NCBI RefSeq assembly: GCF_014489115.1
Contig: NZ_JACTAH010000001.1
Coordinates: forward strand, 62,001-126,000
Source of the DNA: Thauera sedimentorum
Lineage (GTDB): Bacteria > Pseudomonadota > Gammaproteobacteria > Burkholderiales > Rhodocyclaceae
Direction: 5' to 3'
Length of the DNA: 64,000 nt
Shown piece after piece: positions 18,547 through 30,632 of this stretch (position 1 is its first letter; the number at the start of each line of letters is the position of its first letter). The notes under the pieces are model-generated. The model searched no databases. It was given only the letters and a program-made list of their open reading frames with translations, and was not told the DNA's origin. The position numbers and the translations under genes are program-made.

Positions 18547-19148
18547 AGGGCGGACTCCGGGGATGGGGCGGCGAGGAGCGCTTCGACCTGCGGCAGGCGG
18601 GCGCGCTCGTGGGGTTTGCGGCCGAGCCGTTCGGCGCCGGACGGATAGATGGACAGGCGAACCGGCAGGTCGCCCCAGTCGAAGGCCAGCACGGTCTCCG
18701 GCGGGTTGGGGCCGGGATGGCGCGGCTTGCGGTGCTCGTAGGCGACGTCCTCGTTGAGGAAGAAGATCTCCACTTCCTTTGCGCTTTCGGGAAACAGGTC
18801 GATCTCGATCTCCGCATAGCGCCCGGCTGTTCCATCGAGCACGCCACCGGTCAGGTAGGGCCGGAAGTCTTCCAGCTCGCGCATGATCTCCACCGCAGCC
18901 TCGCGCATCTCGCGCACGCGCTCCAGTTGCTCGTCATCCTGGTATAGCGCCTGCCAGGCGCGCAACTCCGCTTCGATCTCGGCATTGGTCGGCAGGGTTT
19001 CGGACTCGCTGGCGCCGAGCTGGCGGGCGGCCTTGCGCTTGGCAAAGCCATAGTCGCCGATACCGTCCTCGGCCATCATGCGGGCGGCCAGGGCGGCGAT
19101 CTCGCGACGCAGGTTGTCGGATCTGGACGGGGTTGCACGGGAGGGCAT
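18543..19148 (-). CDS. Conserved hypothetical protein next to mpl
   Basis: I do not recognise a characterised domain. From the ATG at 19148 the product has 201 residues, mostly soluble and charged; an ATG at 19172 would add 8. The N-terminal half is helical (REIAALAARMMAEDG, AKRKAARQLG), and the C-terminal half reads as alternating strands (EIEIDLFPES, VEIFFLNEDVAYEH). Proteins of this layout are annotated as uncharacterised in related bacteria. The gene is coupled to the TlpA-like gene by a 4-nt overlap and is divergent from mpl. Confidence 0.75.
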   Translation of the reverse strand: MPSRATPSRSDNLRREIAALAARMMAEDGIGDYGFAKRKAARQLGASESETLPTNAEIEAELRAWQALYQDDEQLERVREMREAAVEIMRELEDFRPYLTGGVLDGTAGRYAEIEIDLFPESAKEVEIFFLNEDVAYEHRKPRHPGPNPPETVLAFDWGDLPVRLSIYPSGAERLGRKPHERARLPQVEALLAAPSPESAL

Positions 19149-19238
19149 GGTCGCTGGGGGCGGTGACCCCATCGGGTAGAATGCCGCCCATTCTACACCG
19201 GCCGGTTACAGAACTATTTCGGCGGCCACGGAGCTTTT

Positions 19239-20606
19239 ATGCACATTCACATCCTCGGCATCTGCGGCACCTTCATGGGCGGCGTGGCGCTGCTGGCCCG
19301 CGCAGCCGGGCACACGGTCACCGGCTGCGACGCCAACGTCTATCCGCCGATGAGCACCCAGTTGGCCGAGCAAGGCATCGGGCTAACCGAAGGTTACGAT
19401 CCCACGCAGATCGAGCTTGCGCCGGACATGTTTGTCGTCGGCAACGCAATTTCGCGCGGCAACCCCTTGCTGGAAGCAATCCTCGATCGCGGCCTGCCCT
19501 ATGTGTCGGGGCCGCAGTGGCTGTCGGAGTATGTGCTGGCCGGGCGTTGGGTGCTGGCAGTCGCCGGTACGCACGGCAAGACCACCACCACCTCATTGCT
19601 GGCGTGGATGCTGGAGGATGCCGGGCTCAATCCGGGCTTCCTGGTCGGCGGCGTGCCGAAGAACTTCGGCGTCTCGGCCAGGCTGACCGATTCGCCCTTC
19701 TTCGTCATCGAGGCGGACGAGTACGACACCGCCTTTTGCGACAAACGCTCCAAGTTTGTTCACTACCGCCCGAGGACGGCGATCCTGAACAATCTGGAGT
19801 TCGATCACGCCGACATCTTCGCCGATCTCGCCGCCATCGAGACGCAATTCCATCATCTCGTACGCATCATGCCGCGTAGCGGACGTATTGTCGCCAATGC
19901 CGCCGAGCCCGCGCTCAAGCGCGTGCTGGAGCGCGGTTGCTGGTCCGAGCTCGAATGGTTCGAGGATGCTGCCGGCTGGTCGTCCGCGGTCGGCGCAGGC
20001 GAGGGCGAGGCAGTGTTCAGCCTGGCGGGGCGCGAACTGGGCCGCGCGACCATGCCGCTGGCCGGGCGCCACAACCGCGCCAACACGCTGGCCGCAATCG
20101 CCGCTGCACGGCACGTCGGCGTGCCGCCGGAGCAGGCCATTGCCAGCCTCGTGCGCTTTGCGGGCATCAAGCGCCGCCTCGAGGTACGTGGCGAGGTCGG
20201 CGGCGTTACCGTCTATGACGACTTCGCCCACCATCCGACCGCGATCGCCCTGACCGTGGAAGGCCTGCGCCGCCGCCAGCCGGGAGGGCGCATCCTGGCG
20301 GTACTGGAGCCGCGGTCGAACACCATGAAGCTGGGGGTAATGAAGGCGCAGTTACCGAGCAGTCTTGCTGATGCGGACCAGGTCTATTGCTACACCAATG
20401 GCCTGGGGTGGCGCGCGGAAGACGCACTTGCCCCGCTGGGCGAGCGCGCCCGCTGCGACGACGACCTGGATGTGCTGGTTGCGGCGGTGGCGAGTGAGGC
20501 GCTGCCTGGCGACCATGTACTGGTGATGAGCAACGGCGGCTTCGGCGGTGTGCACGGCAGGTTGCTCAATGCGCTGGAGGCGCGTTTTGGTGCTGCCCGC
20601 AACTGA
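19239..20606 (+). CDS. mpl: UDP-N-acetylmuramate:tripeptide ligase (murein recycling)
   Basis: Mpl has 455 residues of Mur ligase fold. It opens with MHIHILGICGTFMGG, the Mpl N-terminus. The ATP loop is [11 protein letters not shown] near 108-118, the EADEYDTAF block is near 153, and the C-terminal domain has VYDDFAHHPTA near 325. It joins recycled L-Ala-D-Glu-meso-DAP tripeptide directly to UDP-MurNAc. A TAGAAT at 19177 could be a -10 box. An intrinsic terminator follows the stop codon. Confidence 0.95.
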   Translation: MHIHILGICGTFMGGVALLARAAGHTVTGCDANVYPPMSTQLAEQGIGLTEGYDPTQIELAPDMFVVGNAISRGNPLLEAILDRGLPYVSGPQWLSEYVLAGRWVLAVAGTHGKTTTTSLLAWMLEDAGLNPGFLVGGVPKNFGVSARLTDSPFFVIEADEYDTAFCDKRSKFVHYRPRTAILNNLEFDHADIFADLAAIETQFHHLVRIMPRSGRIVANAAEPALKRVLERGCWSELEWFEDAAGWSSAVGAGEGEAVFSLAGRELGRATMPLAGRHNRANTLAAIAAARHVGVPPEQAIASLVRFAGIKRRLEVRGEVGGVTVYDDFAHHPTAIALTVEGLRRRQPGGRILAVLEPRSNTMKLGVMKAQLPSSLADADQVYCYTNGLGWRAEDALAPLGERARCDDDLDVLVAAVASEALPGDHVLVMSNGGFGGVHGRLLNALEARFGAARN

Positions 20607-20641
20607 CTTTGAGCAGACTGCAGGCTCGTGACCAAAACACG

Positions 20642-20680
20642 AAAACGGCTGCCCGGTTCGTGCCGGTGCAGCCGTTTTTT
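20642..20680. terminator. Bidirectional intrinsic terminator between mpl and tRNA-Ile2
   Basis: Arms AAAACGGCTGC (20642-20652) and GCAGCCGTTTT (20668-20678) enclose a 15-base loop and are followed on the + strand by a run of six T. On the - strand the hairpin is followed by TTTTCGTGTTTT. It can end mpl in one direction and the tRNA/rpoD transcript in the other. Confidence 0.85.
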
Positions 20681-20702
20681 CCTTTAAGTTCAAGGAGGTG
20701 TC

Positions 20703-20779
20703 TGGTGGGCCCTGCGGGACTCGAACCCGCAACCAAAGGATTATGAGTCCTCTGCTCTAACCGATTGAGCTAAAGGCCC
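20703..20779 (-). tRNA. tRNA-Ile2 (anticodon CAT, lysidine-modified)
   Basis: The gene has 77 bases including the encoded CCA. The 7-bp acceptor stem GGGCCTT/AGGGCCC, D arm, anticodon loop CTCATAA with CAT, and T arm GCGGG-TTCGAGT-CCCGC all fold. CAT could mean Met, but acceptor pairs C4-G69 and C5-G68 are the known TilS recognition features of tRNA-Ile2, whereas elongator tRNA-Met differs there. It would then read AUA codons after lysidine modification. It lies 40 nt downstream of rpoD in the same direction. Confidence 0.85.
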
Positions 20780-20818
20780 CCGTCGCGCCCGCCAAGGGCG
20801 GGTGCGATAAGAGGAGCC

Positions 20819-22819
<2,001 letters not shown>

Positions 22820-22877
22820 AGCGCTCCTCGATGTGGGGGCAGAATGATTGGGTAAACAGGGAATTATACTAAAAAAC

Positions 22878-24674
22878 TCAGACTTTGCCGGCGCCTGCGA
22901 GGTTCCTCTTCTCAAGGAGCAGTTCCGCCAGCCGGTGACGGCCGGCTGCATCCAGTCCTCCGTCGGCCGCGCGGGCGGTCAATCGGGCGATCTCCGCGGC
23001 GATTGCGTCGGCGTGCAGTGCACGCAGGGCGTCCTCGAACAGGGTCTCGACGATCGCGTCGTCGAACTCCGCTTCGACCAGTTCGCCGGCGGCGCGGGCG
23101 AGCGTTTCGCCATGTTCGGTTTCGCGGAAGCGTTCGATCAGTGCCCCCAGGCCGCAGCCGGGCATCAGGTCGCCGACGCTGGTCGCGTCGATGATAGAGA
23201 TCAGCGCGCGCGCCTCGGGGCTGTCGTCCGGGATGAGGTCCACCGGCAGGCGCGCAGCCCATTGCGGATGGTGCAGGACGAGGCGGAGCAGCGTATCAAC
23301 CTTGGACGGCGGCTTGCGCCGTCCGTTTCCCGGCCTCGGTGCGCGCCGGGCGGGCGGGGCGGTGACCGTGTCCGCGCGGCGGGCTTGTCGGTTGGGTGGC
23401 GGATTGCCCGTGCCGAAGGCCTGTTCCACCTCCTGCTGGGTCAGCGCGCTTTCCTCTGCAATCGACTTGACCACCTGCAGGCGAAGCAGCGGGGCGGCGA
23501 TGCGGGTGACCAGCGGGCGCGCCTCATGGACGAAGCGGGCGCGTCCCTCGGCGGAGTCCATGTCGCATTGCGCGCGCAGCGTCTGCACGAGGAAGGTGCC
23601 GAGCGGTGTGGCGCTGCGTGCCGCTGCGCGGAAGGCCTCGGCGCCTTCCGCGCGCACGAAGGAGTCCGGGTCGTGCTGTTCGGGCAGGAACAGGAAGGCG
23701 AGCGTGGCGTCGTCGCGCAGGGCCTCGAGGGCGTTCTCCAGCGCGCGCCAGGCAGCCTTGCGGCCCGCCGCGTCGCCGTCGAAGCAGAACACGACGCGGT
23801 CGGTCTGGCGCAGCAGCGTGTTGATGTGATGCGGGGTGGTGGCGGTGCCAAGAGCGGCGACTGCGTTGTCGATGCCGAACTGCGCCAGCGCGACCACGTC
23901 CATGTAGCCTTCGACCACCAGCGCCGAGCCGGCGTCGCGGATTGCCTTCTGTGCCTGAAATAGGCCGTAGAGTTCCCGTCCCTTCTCGAACAGCGGGGTT
24001 TCCGGCGAGTTGAGGTATTTCGGCTCCCCCTTGTCCAGCACCCGTCCGCCAAAGGCGATGACGCGGCCGCGGCGGTCCAGGATGGGGAACATGATGCGGT
24101 CGCGGAAGCGGTCGTAGCGTCGACCTTCCTCGTTGTCGATCACCAGGCCTGCATCCGCGAGCACCTTCGCGCGATAGTCGGGGAAGAGCTTGTCCAGCCC
24201 CTGGCGCGGTGCGTAACCGATGCCGAAGCGCGCGGCGATCTCGCCGGACAGGCCGCGGCGCTTGAGGTAGTCGATGGCGGCGGGGTGTTGCTTGAGTTGC
24301 TCGCGATAGAACTGCGCGGTGCGCGTCATCGCCTCGACCAGGCGCTCATGGGTGTCGTCCGGAGCGCGCGCCGCGAACTTGCCGTCGTCGGGCACCTGCA
24401 TGCCTACCTGGGCCGCCAGTTCCTTGACGGCCTCGACGAAGTTCAGGCCGCTGTACTCCATCATGAAGCCGAGCGCGCTGCCGTGGGCGCCGCAGCCGAA
24501 GCAGTGGTAGAACTGCTTGCTGGGGCTGACCGAGAAGGAAGGGGATTTTTCGCCGTGGAAGGGGCAGCAGGCGAAGTAGTTCGCCCCGCCCTTCTTCAGC
24601 GGCAGGTAGCGTTCGATGACGTCGACGATGTCGACGCGGGCCAGCAGGTCCTGGATGAAGGACTGGGGGATCAT
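22878..24674 (-). CDS. dnaG: DNA primase
   Basis: DnaG has 598 residues. The N-terminal CHC2 zinc finger uses C37, H40, C58 and C61. The TOPRIM core follows, with [11 protein letters not shown] near 255 and [10 protein letters not shown] near 300 providing the acidic metal ligands. The C-terminal third is the DnaB-binding region. It makes RNA primers at the replication fork. It lies between yqeY (24-nt gap) and rpoD, part of the conserved macromolecular-synthesis operon. Confidence 0.97.
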   Translation of the reverse strand: MIPQSFIQDLLARVDIVDVIERYLPLKKGGANYFACCPFHGEKSPSFSVSPSKQFYHCFGCGAHGSALGFMMEYSGLNFVEAVKELAAQVGMQVPDDGKFAARAPDDTHERLVEAMTRTAQFYREQLKQHPAAIDYLKRRGLSGEIAARFGIGYAPRQGLDKLFPDYRAKVLADAGLVIDNEEGRRYDRFRDRIMFPILDRRGRVIAFGGRVLDKGEPKYLNSPETPLFEKGRELYGLFQAQKAIRDAGSALVVEGYMDVVALAQFGIDNAVAALGTATTPHHINTLLRQTDRVVFCFDGDAAGRKAAWRALENALEALRDDATLAFLFLPEQHDPDSFVRAEGAEAFRAAARSATPLGTFLVQTLRAQCDMDSAEGRARFVHEARPLVTRIAAPLLRLQVVKSIAEESALTQQEVEQAFGTGNPPPNRQARRADTVTAPPARRAPRPGNGRRKPPSKVDTLLRLVLHHPQWAARLPVDLIPDDSPEARALISIIDATSVGDLMPGCGLGALIERFRETEHGETLARAAGELVEAEFDDAIVETLFEDALRALHADAIAAEIARLTARAADGGLDAAGRHRLAELLLEKRNLAGAGKV

Positions 24675-24698
24675 CGACGGCGGCGCGCCGCGCTTCCG

Positions 24699-25148
24699 TC
24701 AGGTGGTCGCAAGCGCGGCGCGCAGCTTGCGCGACACCTCGGCCATGTCCGCGCGCCCGGCGAGGCGGGGCTTGAGCTGGCCCATGACCTTGCCCATGTC
24801 GGCAGGTGAAGCGGCGCCGCAGGCGGCGATGGCCGCAGCAATCTCCGCGTCGATCTCCTCGGGGGTGAGCTGGGCGGGCAGATAGACGGACAGGACCTCG
24901 ATCTCGAAGCGCTCTGCGCTGGCCAGTTCGGGCCGGCCGGCCGTGTCGTACTGCGTCGCGGCATCGCGTCGCTGCTTGACCAGTTTCTCGACCACCGAGA
25001 GGATCGCGTCGTCGTCGAGTTCGATGCGCTCGTCGACCTCGCGCTGCTTCACTGCGGCGAGCAGCAGGCGGATGGCGGACAGGCGTGCCGCTTCCTTGGC
25101 GCGCAGCGCGGCCTTCATGTCGTCCTGGATGCGGGTCCTGAGGGACAT
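24699..25148 (-). CDS. GatB/YqeY domain protein
   Basis: The protein has 149 residues: MSLRTRIQDDMKAALRAKE, then REVDERIELDDD and the C-terminal GKVMGQLKPRLAGRADM block, the standard YqeY layout. YqeY resembles the tail domain of the GatB amidotransferase subunit, which contacts tRNA, but its own role is not established. It is commonly inserted between rpsU and dnaG, as here. Confidence 0.92.
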   Translation of the reverse strand: MSLRTRIQDDMKAALRAKEAARLSAIRLLLAAVKQREVDERIELDDDAILSVVEKLVKQRRDAATQYDTAGRPELASAERFEIEVLSVYLPAQLTPEEIDAEIAAAIAACGAASPADMGKVMGQLKPRLAGRADMAEVSRKLRAALATT

Positions 25149-25170
25149 GACTTACTCCGTGCGGAAATGC

Positions 25171-25212
25171 AAAACCGCACCGGGCGAGGTCGATGACCTG
25201 CGCCCGGTGCGG
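25171..25212 (-). terminator. Intrinsic terminator/attenuator between rpsU and yqeY-dnaG-rpoD
   Basis: Read on the - strand, CCGCACCGGGCG pairs with CGCCCGGTGCGG over 12 bases, extended by a 5-bp AGGTC/GACCT inner stem, and is followed by TTTTGC. It lies 27 nt after the rpsU stop. An internal terminator at this point in the E. coli operon makes S21 far more abundant than primase and sigma factor; the same arrangement is seen here. Partial read-through is inferred. Confidence 0.85.
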
Positions 25213-25239
25213 CGGTGTCCGGCGAGTGCCGGCGCGAAA

Positions 25240-25452
25240 TCAGTAGAGCTTCGGCGGCAGGGTCTGGCTGCGCAGGCGCTTGTGGTTGCGCTTGACTGCG
25301 GCGGCCAGCTTGCGCTTGCGCTCGGCGGTGGGCTTTTCGTAGAACTCGCGCGAACGCAGTTCGGTCAGCACACCGGTCTTCTCGATCGTGCGCTTGAAAC
25401 GGCGGATCGCAACTTCAAACGGCTCGTTTTCCTTGACGCGAATACCCGGCAT
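25240..25452 (-). CDS. rpsU: 30S ribosomal protein S21
   Basis: S21 has 70 residues, full family length. It starts [20 protein letters not shown] and ends in a basic tail ([17 protein letters not shown]). It binds the 30S platform and helps translation initiation. It is the first gene of the macromolecular-synthesis operon, with its own promoter upstream and a terminator hairpin downstream. Confidence 0.97.
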   Translation of the reverse strand: MPGIRVKENEPFEVAIRRFKRTIEKTGVLTELRSREFYEKPTAERKRKLAAAVKRNHKRLRSQTLPPKLY

Positions 25453-25493
25453 TGCGTACTTCCTTGAGATGTCTGGTGGACAGAAAGGGCGAA

Positions 25494-25522
25494 AGTATAA
25501 CTGCGTGCGGCGAGTACGCCAA
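25494..25522 (-). promoter_or_regulatory. Predicted sigma-70 promoter for rpsU
   Basis: On the - strand, TTGGCG (25522-25517) and TATACT (25499-25494) are separated by 17 bases, lying about 40 bases before the rpsU start codon. Confidence 0.6.
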
Positions 25523-25569
25523 GTCCACCTGAAACGCTCCGGCGTCTCGGTGGTCCATGGCTGTTCCGC

Positions 25570-26921
<1,352 letters not shown>

Positions 26922-26963
26922 TTACGCTTACAGGAATTTACCAAGCGCGCGTGCTGCGCTTGC

Positions 26964-27377
26964 TCAGTCGGCCTCGAAGGCGCCGCGCAGCCACTGGATG
27001 TTCTGCACATCCAGTGCGCGCATCAACACCGCATCGAAGCGGCAGGGGTGGTGCGCCATTCCTTTGCCGGCGCCGGCAAGCCACCAGCGTGCGGCCAGGA
27101 TGATCCGCCGCTGCTTGTGGGCGGCGATGCTGGCCGCAGGGCCGCCGAAGGCGCTGTTGCCGCGCAGGCGCACTTCGACGAAGACCACGGTGTCGCCATC
27201 CAGCGCGACCAGGTCGATCTCGCCGCCGCGGCAACGGACGTTGCGTGCGAGCGCGTGCACGCCGTGGGCGGCGAGAAAGCGCTCCGCCAGGTCCTCGGCT
27301 GCGCCGCCGCGGGCTTGCGCGCCCGCGCCCGGGGCATCGACAATCGACCTTTGAATGCCAGCGAGGAATCGTTTCAT
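26964..27377 (-). CDS. yraN: UPF0102 family protein YraN
   Basis: The product has 137 residues and a nuclease-like fold. It shows AAEDLAERFLAAHG near 26-39, NVRCRGGEIDLVALDGDTVVFVEV near 46-69 with the E/D-x-V-E-V pattern, and the K-x-x-R-I helix. Members resemble Holliday junction resolvases, but the role is uncertain. The best start, ATG at 27377, shares a CATG with the divergent rsmI start, so the genes overlap by 2 nt at their 5' ends. Confidence 0.88.
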   Translation of the reverse strand: MKRFLAGIQRSIVDAPGAGAQARGGAAEDLAERFLAAHGVHALARNVRCRGGEIDLVALDGDTVVFVEVRLRGNSAFGGPAASIAAHKQRRIILAARWWLAGAGKGMAHHPCRFDAVLMRALDVQNIQWLRGAFEAD

Positions 27378-28236
27378 GAGCGAGGGGATTGCGCCGCTTT
27401 CAAGTACGCCGTCATTGTACGTGGTGGCAACGCCGCTCGGAAACCTGCAGGACATCAGCCCGCGGGCGGTGGCGGTGCTCGGCTCGGTAGCGGCGGTTGC
27501 GGCCGAGGATACGCGCCACAGTCAGCGTCTGCTGGATGCTTTCGGCATCCGCGCGCGCTTGATCGCCCTGCACGAACACAACGAGCAGTCGGCGGCCGGC
27601 CAGGTTTTGCGCTTGCTGGAAGAGGGCGGTTCGGTGGCATTGATCAGCGACGCCGGTACGCCTGCGGTGTCCGATCCGGGGGCGCGGGCTGTCGCGCGGG
27701 TGCGCGCTGCCGGGTTTCCGGTGGTCGCGGTGCCGGGGCCGTGCGCGGCGGTGGCGGCGCTGTCGATCAGTGGGCTTGGCGAGCGGGGGTTCCGCTTCGT
27801 CGGCTTTCTTCCGCCCAAGCGCGCTGCCCGGCGCACCGCGATCGAGGCCTTGCGTGGCGACCCCGATGCGCTCGTGTTCTACGAGGCGCCGCATCGGGTG
27901 TCGGAGTGTGTCGAGGACCTGGCCGGAGTGCTCGAGTCCGGGCGCCGCTTGCTGATCGCCCGCGAGCTGACAAAACTGCACGAGCAGAGCGTCGTGCTGC
28001 CCTTGGAAGAGGCGGCCGCGTGGCTGGCAACGGACCCGAATCGCGTGCGCGGCGAGTTCGTGCTGGTGCTTGAGGGGGCGCCGCCGGGAGAGGGGTTGGA
28101 CGCGGAGGCGGAGCGGGTGCTCGCCCTGTTGCTTGCCGAACTGCCGACCAAGTCGGCGGCGCGACTGGCCGCCGACATCACCGGGGCGTCCAAGAACGCG
28201 CTGTACGCCCGCGCGCTGGAGCTCAAGGCAGGCTGA
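27376..28236 (+). CDS. rsmI: 16S rRNA (cytidine1402-2'-O)-methyltransferase
   Basis: RsmI has 286 residues of tetrapyrrole-methylase fold: LYVVATPLGNLQDIS near 15-29, AAEDTRHS near 44, LISDAGTPAVSDPG near 91-104 and the PGPCA loop near 124. It methylates the ribose of C1402 in the 30S decoding centre. I chose ATG 27376; an in-frame ATG at 27355 is possible but lies deeper inside the divergent yraN gene. Confidence 0.94.
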   Translation: MSEGIAPLSSTPSLYVVATPLGNLQDISPRAVAVLGSVAAVAAEDTRHSQRLLDAFGIRARLIALHEHNEQSAAGQVLRLLEEGGSVALISDAGTPAVSDPGARAVARVRAAGFPVVAVPGPCAAVAALSISGLGERGFRFVGFLPPKRAARRTAIEALRGDPDALVFYEAPHRVSECVEDLAGVLESGRRLLIARELTKLHEQSVVLPLEEAAAWLATDPNRVRGEFVLVLEGAPPGEGLDAEAERVLALLLAELPTKSAARLAADITGASKNALYARALELKAG

Positions 28237-28250
28237 ACGCCGCCTATAAT
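28222..28250 (+). promoter_or_regulatory. Predicted promoter for pyrC (strong -10, weak -35)
   Basis: A consensus TATAAT lies at 28245-28250. The -35 position 17 bases upstream (CTCAAG) is poor, so another factor may help. It lies in the short gap after rsmI. Confidence 0.5.
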
Positions 28251-28322
28251 GCGCAGTCTGGCCTTGCCGGATGCTCGTGCATCGCGCACCCACGTTCATA
28301 GACCGACCGGATATCCAAGAGC

Positions 28323-29357
28323 ATGACTTCGATCACCCTGATTCGCCCCGACGACTGGCATCTGCATGTGCGCGACGGCGCCGCGCTCGCGACCGTGGTG
28401 CCGCATACCGCACAGCGTTTCGGTCGTGCGCTGATCATGCCGAACCTGCGTCCGCCGGTGGTTACCACCGCGCAGGCGCTCGCCTACCGCGAGCGTATTC
28501 TGGCCGCGGCGCCGGACGGTTTGCGCTTCGAGCCGCTGATGAGTCTGTATCTCACCGACAACATGCCGCCCGACGAGATCGACCGCGCCAAGGCGAGTGG
28601 TGCGATCGTCGCCGCCAAGCTGTACCCGGCCGGCGCCACCACCAACTCAGATGCCGGCGTGACGGCGATCGAGAAGATCTACCCCATCCTCGAACGCATG
28701 GAGAAGGTCGGGCTCGTGCTGTGCGTGCATGGCGAGGCGACTGGCGCCGAAGTCGACGTGTTCGACCGCGAGCAGGTGTTCATCGAGCGCGTGCTCGCAC
28801 CGCTGGTCGGGCGCTTCCCGGGACTGCGCGTGGTCTTCGAGCACATCACCACGGCCGATGCCGCAGCCTTCGTGCGAGCGGCGGGCGACAACATCGGCGC
28901 CACGATCACCGCGCATCATCTGCTGCTCAATCGCAACGCGATCTTTGCCGGCGGCATCCGGCCGCATCATTACTGCCTGCCGGTGCTCAAGCGCGAAACC
29001 CATCGTGTCGCCCTGGTAGAGGCGGCGACCTCGGGCAATCCCAGGTTCTTTCTCGGCACAGACTCCGCGCCGCACGCGCAGAGCACCAAGGAAGCGGCTT
29101 GCGGCTGTGCCGGGTGTTACACCGCCCATGCCGGCATCGAGCTCTATGCCGAAGTGTTCGAGGCAGCGGGCGCGCTGGATCGCCTGGAGGCTTTCGCCAG
29201 CCTGAACGGACCGGCCTTCTATGGCCTGGCGCCGAATGCCGATACCATCGTCCTGAAACGTGAGCCATGGGAGGTGCCCGCCGCCTACCCGTATCTCGAC
29301 CATGATCCGCTGGTGCCGCTGCGGGCGGGTGAAACCGTCGCCTGGCGCTTGGCCTGA
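28323..29357 (+). CDS. pyrC: Dihydroorotase, class II
   Basis: PyrC has 344 residues, the class II length. Metal ligands are visible in DWHLHVRDG near 12-20 (HxH), the carbamylated-lysine region [13 protein letters not shown] near 98, and the histidines in VHGE near 138 and FEHIT near 175, with D near 249 in LGTDSAPH. It closes carbamoyl-aspartate to dihydroorotate in pyrimidine synthesis. A small lipoprotein gene follows after 17 nt. Confidence 0.96.
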   Translation: MTSITLIRPDDWHLHVRDGAALATVVPHTAQRFGRALIMPNLRPPVVTTAQALAYRERILAAAPDGLRFEPLMSLYLTDNMPPDEIDRAKASGAIVAAKLYPAGATTNSDAGVTAIEKIYPILERMEKVGLVLCVHGEATGAEVDVFDREQVFIERVLAPLVGRFPGLRVVFEHITTADAAAFVRAAGDNIGATITAHHLLLNRNAIFAGGIRPHHYCLPVLKRETHRVALVEAATSGNPRFFLGTDSAPHAQSTKEAACGCAGCYTAHAGIELYAEVFEAAGALDRLEAFASLNGPAFYGLAPNADTIVLKREPWEVPAAYPYLDHDPLVPLRAGETVAWRLA

Positions 29358-29374
29358 ACAGGGAGCTTCTCGTC

Positions 29375-29791
29375 ATGCCTGCCGTCCTGCGCCGCCTCGC
29401 CGCCCTGGCTCTCTTGCCGCTGCTCGCCGCCTGCGAGAACAGCGCCACCGCCTTCATGGTCGAAGGCAACCAGCATGCGGTGATTCTCGTCCGCGAGCAG
29501 CCCTACTTCTGGACCAGCGAGGTGAACCAGGCGGTGGTGGTGTCCCGCCTGCCGGCTTGCCAGCGCAAGGTCAACATCCATTCGAGTCCGACCGATCTGG
29601 TCGAGATGGAGGTGTACGAGGCCGGTGACCTGCTCTGGGCGCTCCGCCAGGGGCAGCGCTGGTATCTGGCCAGCACCGATAAGTGCCTGGTGCAGGACTG
29701 GGTGAACGAGGCAGGCTCCCCGCCGGGCGCGCTGGTCGGTACCTTCCGCCTGCGTGATGGCGCGCCGGTGTTCGAGCGCGCAGGCGGTTAG
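29375..29791 (+). CDS. Small hypothetical lipoprotein
   Basis: The product has 138 residues. A short signal peptide ends at LLAAC with the modified Cys near 20. The mature part has Cys residues near 62 and 109 that could pair. No characterised domain is recognised. A GGGAG site precedes the ATG, and the 17-nt gap makes it cotranscribed with pyrC. The rnpB promoter starts at its 3' end. Confidence 0.75.
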   Translation: MPAVLRRLAALALLPLLAACENSATAFMVEGNQHAVILVREQPYFWTSEVNQAVVVSRLPACQRKVNIHSSPTDLVEMEVYEAGDLLWALRQGQRWYLASTDKCLVQDWVNEAGSPPGALVGTFRLRDGAPVFERAGG

Positions 29792-29806
29792 GCAACAAGT
29801 TATAAT
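29778..29806 (+). promoter_or_regulatory. Predicted rnpB promoter
   Basis: TATAAT at 29801-29806 sits 8 bases before the first paired base of the RNase P RNA (29814), the expected transcription start spacing. The -35 hexamer (around 29778-29783) is weak and lies inside the end of the lipoprotein gene. Confidence 0.65.
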
Positions 29807-29813
29807 CGTCGCC

Positions 29814-30308
29814 GGGAAGTTCGCCAGGCAATCGCTGCACCTCTTCGGGGGTGTGGAGGAAAGTCCGGGCCCCGCAGAGCAGGATGCCGGCTAACGGCCG
29901 GGCGCCGTGAGGCGACGGAAAGTGCAACAGAGAGCAGACCGCCGATGGCCGTCCGGGCTTCGCCGCCGCAAGGCGGCAAAGTCCCCTCCTGAAGAGGAGG
30001 CTTCGCGTTTCGGCGCGGAGGGAGGCTGCCGCGTAAGCGGCAGTGGCTGGTGCGGCGTAAGCCGCGCCAGACGGATCAGGTAAGGGTGAAACGGTGGGGT
30101 AAGAGCCCACCGCGGGACTGGTAACAGGACCGGCACGGCAAACCCCATCCGGGGCAAGGCCAAATAGGGGAGCAATGGCGTGGCTCGCGCTGCTCCCGGG
30201 TAGGCTGCTGGAGCGCCGTGGCGACGCGGCGCCAAGAGGAATGATTGCCCGGCGGCACGGTGCGAACCGCTGCCGTTCGACAGAACCCGGCTTATCGGCG
30301 AACTTCCC
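29814..30308 (+). ncRNA. rnpB: RNase P RNA, bacterial class A, with expanded P12 arm
   Basis: The catalytic RNA of RNase P, which trims the 5' ends of tRNAs. P1 is a perfect 12-bp pair between 29814-29825 and 30297-30308. Conserved blocks are GAGGAAAGTCCGGGC, the GTGCAACAGAGAGCA segment, GGGTGAAACGGTGGGGTAAGAGC, GCAAGGCCAAATAGGGG and ACAGAACCCGGCTTA. At about 495 nt it is longer than the E. coli RNA (about 377 nt). The extra length is mainly in P12, at 29949-30074, a chain of stem-loops. Confidence 0.95.
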
Positions 30309-30572
30309 CACTCGCTACGTTCTTTCCCGGTTAGGGAAGCGATGCTCCATGGCACTGCGCACAGCGCCCTCCTTGTGCCCGGGAAGGTGGGAGATCTCAC
30401 CACTTCTCACCCGCGTTCCCCACTTTGCCCCACCGCCTTCGCATGACAGCGCGCATTTAGAGTTGTTTCTCATGAAAATGCGCTATATGCCTTGATTTTT
30501 CAGGGTTTATTCTGCGACTCCCATTCGTTCGTAAGTCATTGTGTAACAACGGGAAAGCCCCCGGGATCTCCC

Positions 30573-30601
30573 TTGACCGGGTTTGGTCTTTCCACTAGAG
30601 T
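30573..30601 (+). promoter_or_regulatory. Predicted sigma-70 promoter of the dcw cluster (PmraZ)
   Basis: TTGACC at 30573-30578 and TAGAGT at 30596-30601 with a 17-base spacer. The start point would fall inside the MraZ-type repeats. Confidence 0.65.
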
Positions 30602-30632
30602 GGGGATTAGTGGAGAAAAGTGGGTGAAAGTG
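30601..30632 (+). promoter_or_regulatory. mraZ: MraZ operator: direct repeats with 10-base period
   Basis: TGGGG (30601), TGGAG (30611) and TGGGT (30621), then a partial TG at 30631, lie exactly one helical turn apart. E. coli MraZ binds TGGGN repeats spaced by 5 bases upstream of its own gene. Position just after the -10 box fits self-repression of the cluster. Confidence 0.8.

Noticed and set aside
20703..20779. tRNA as an integration (att) site
   Set aside because: No integrase, no direct repeat of the tRNA end and no foreign-looking block beside it.
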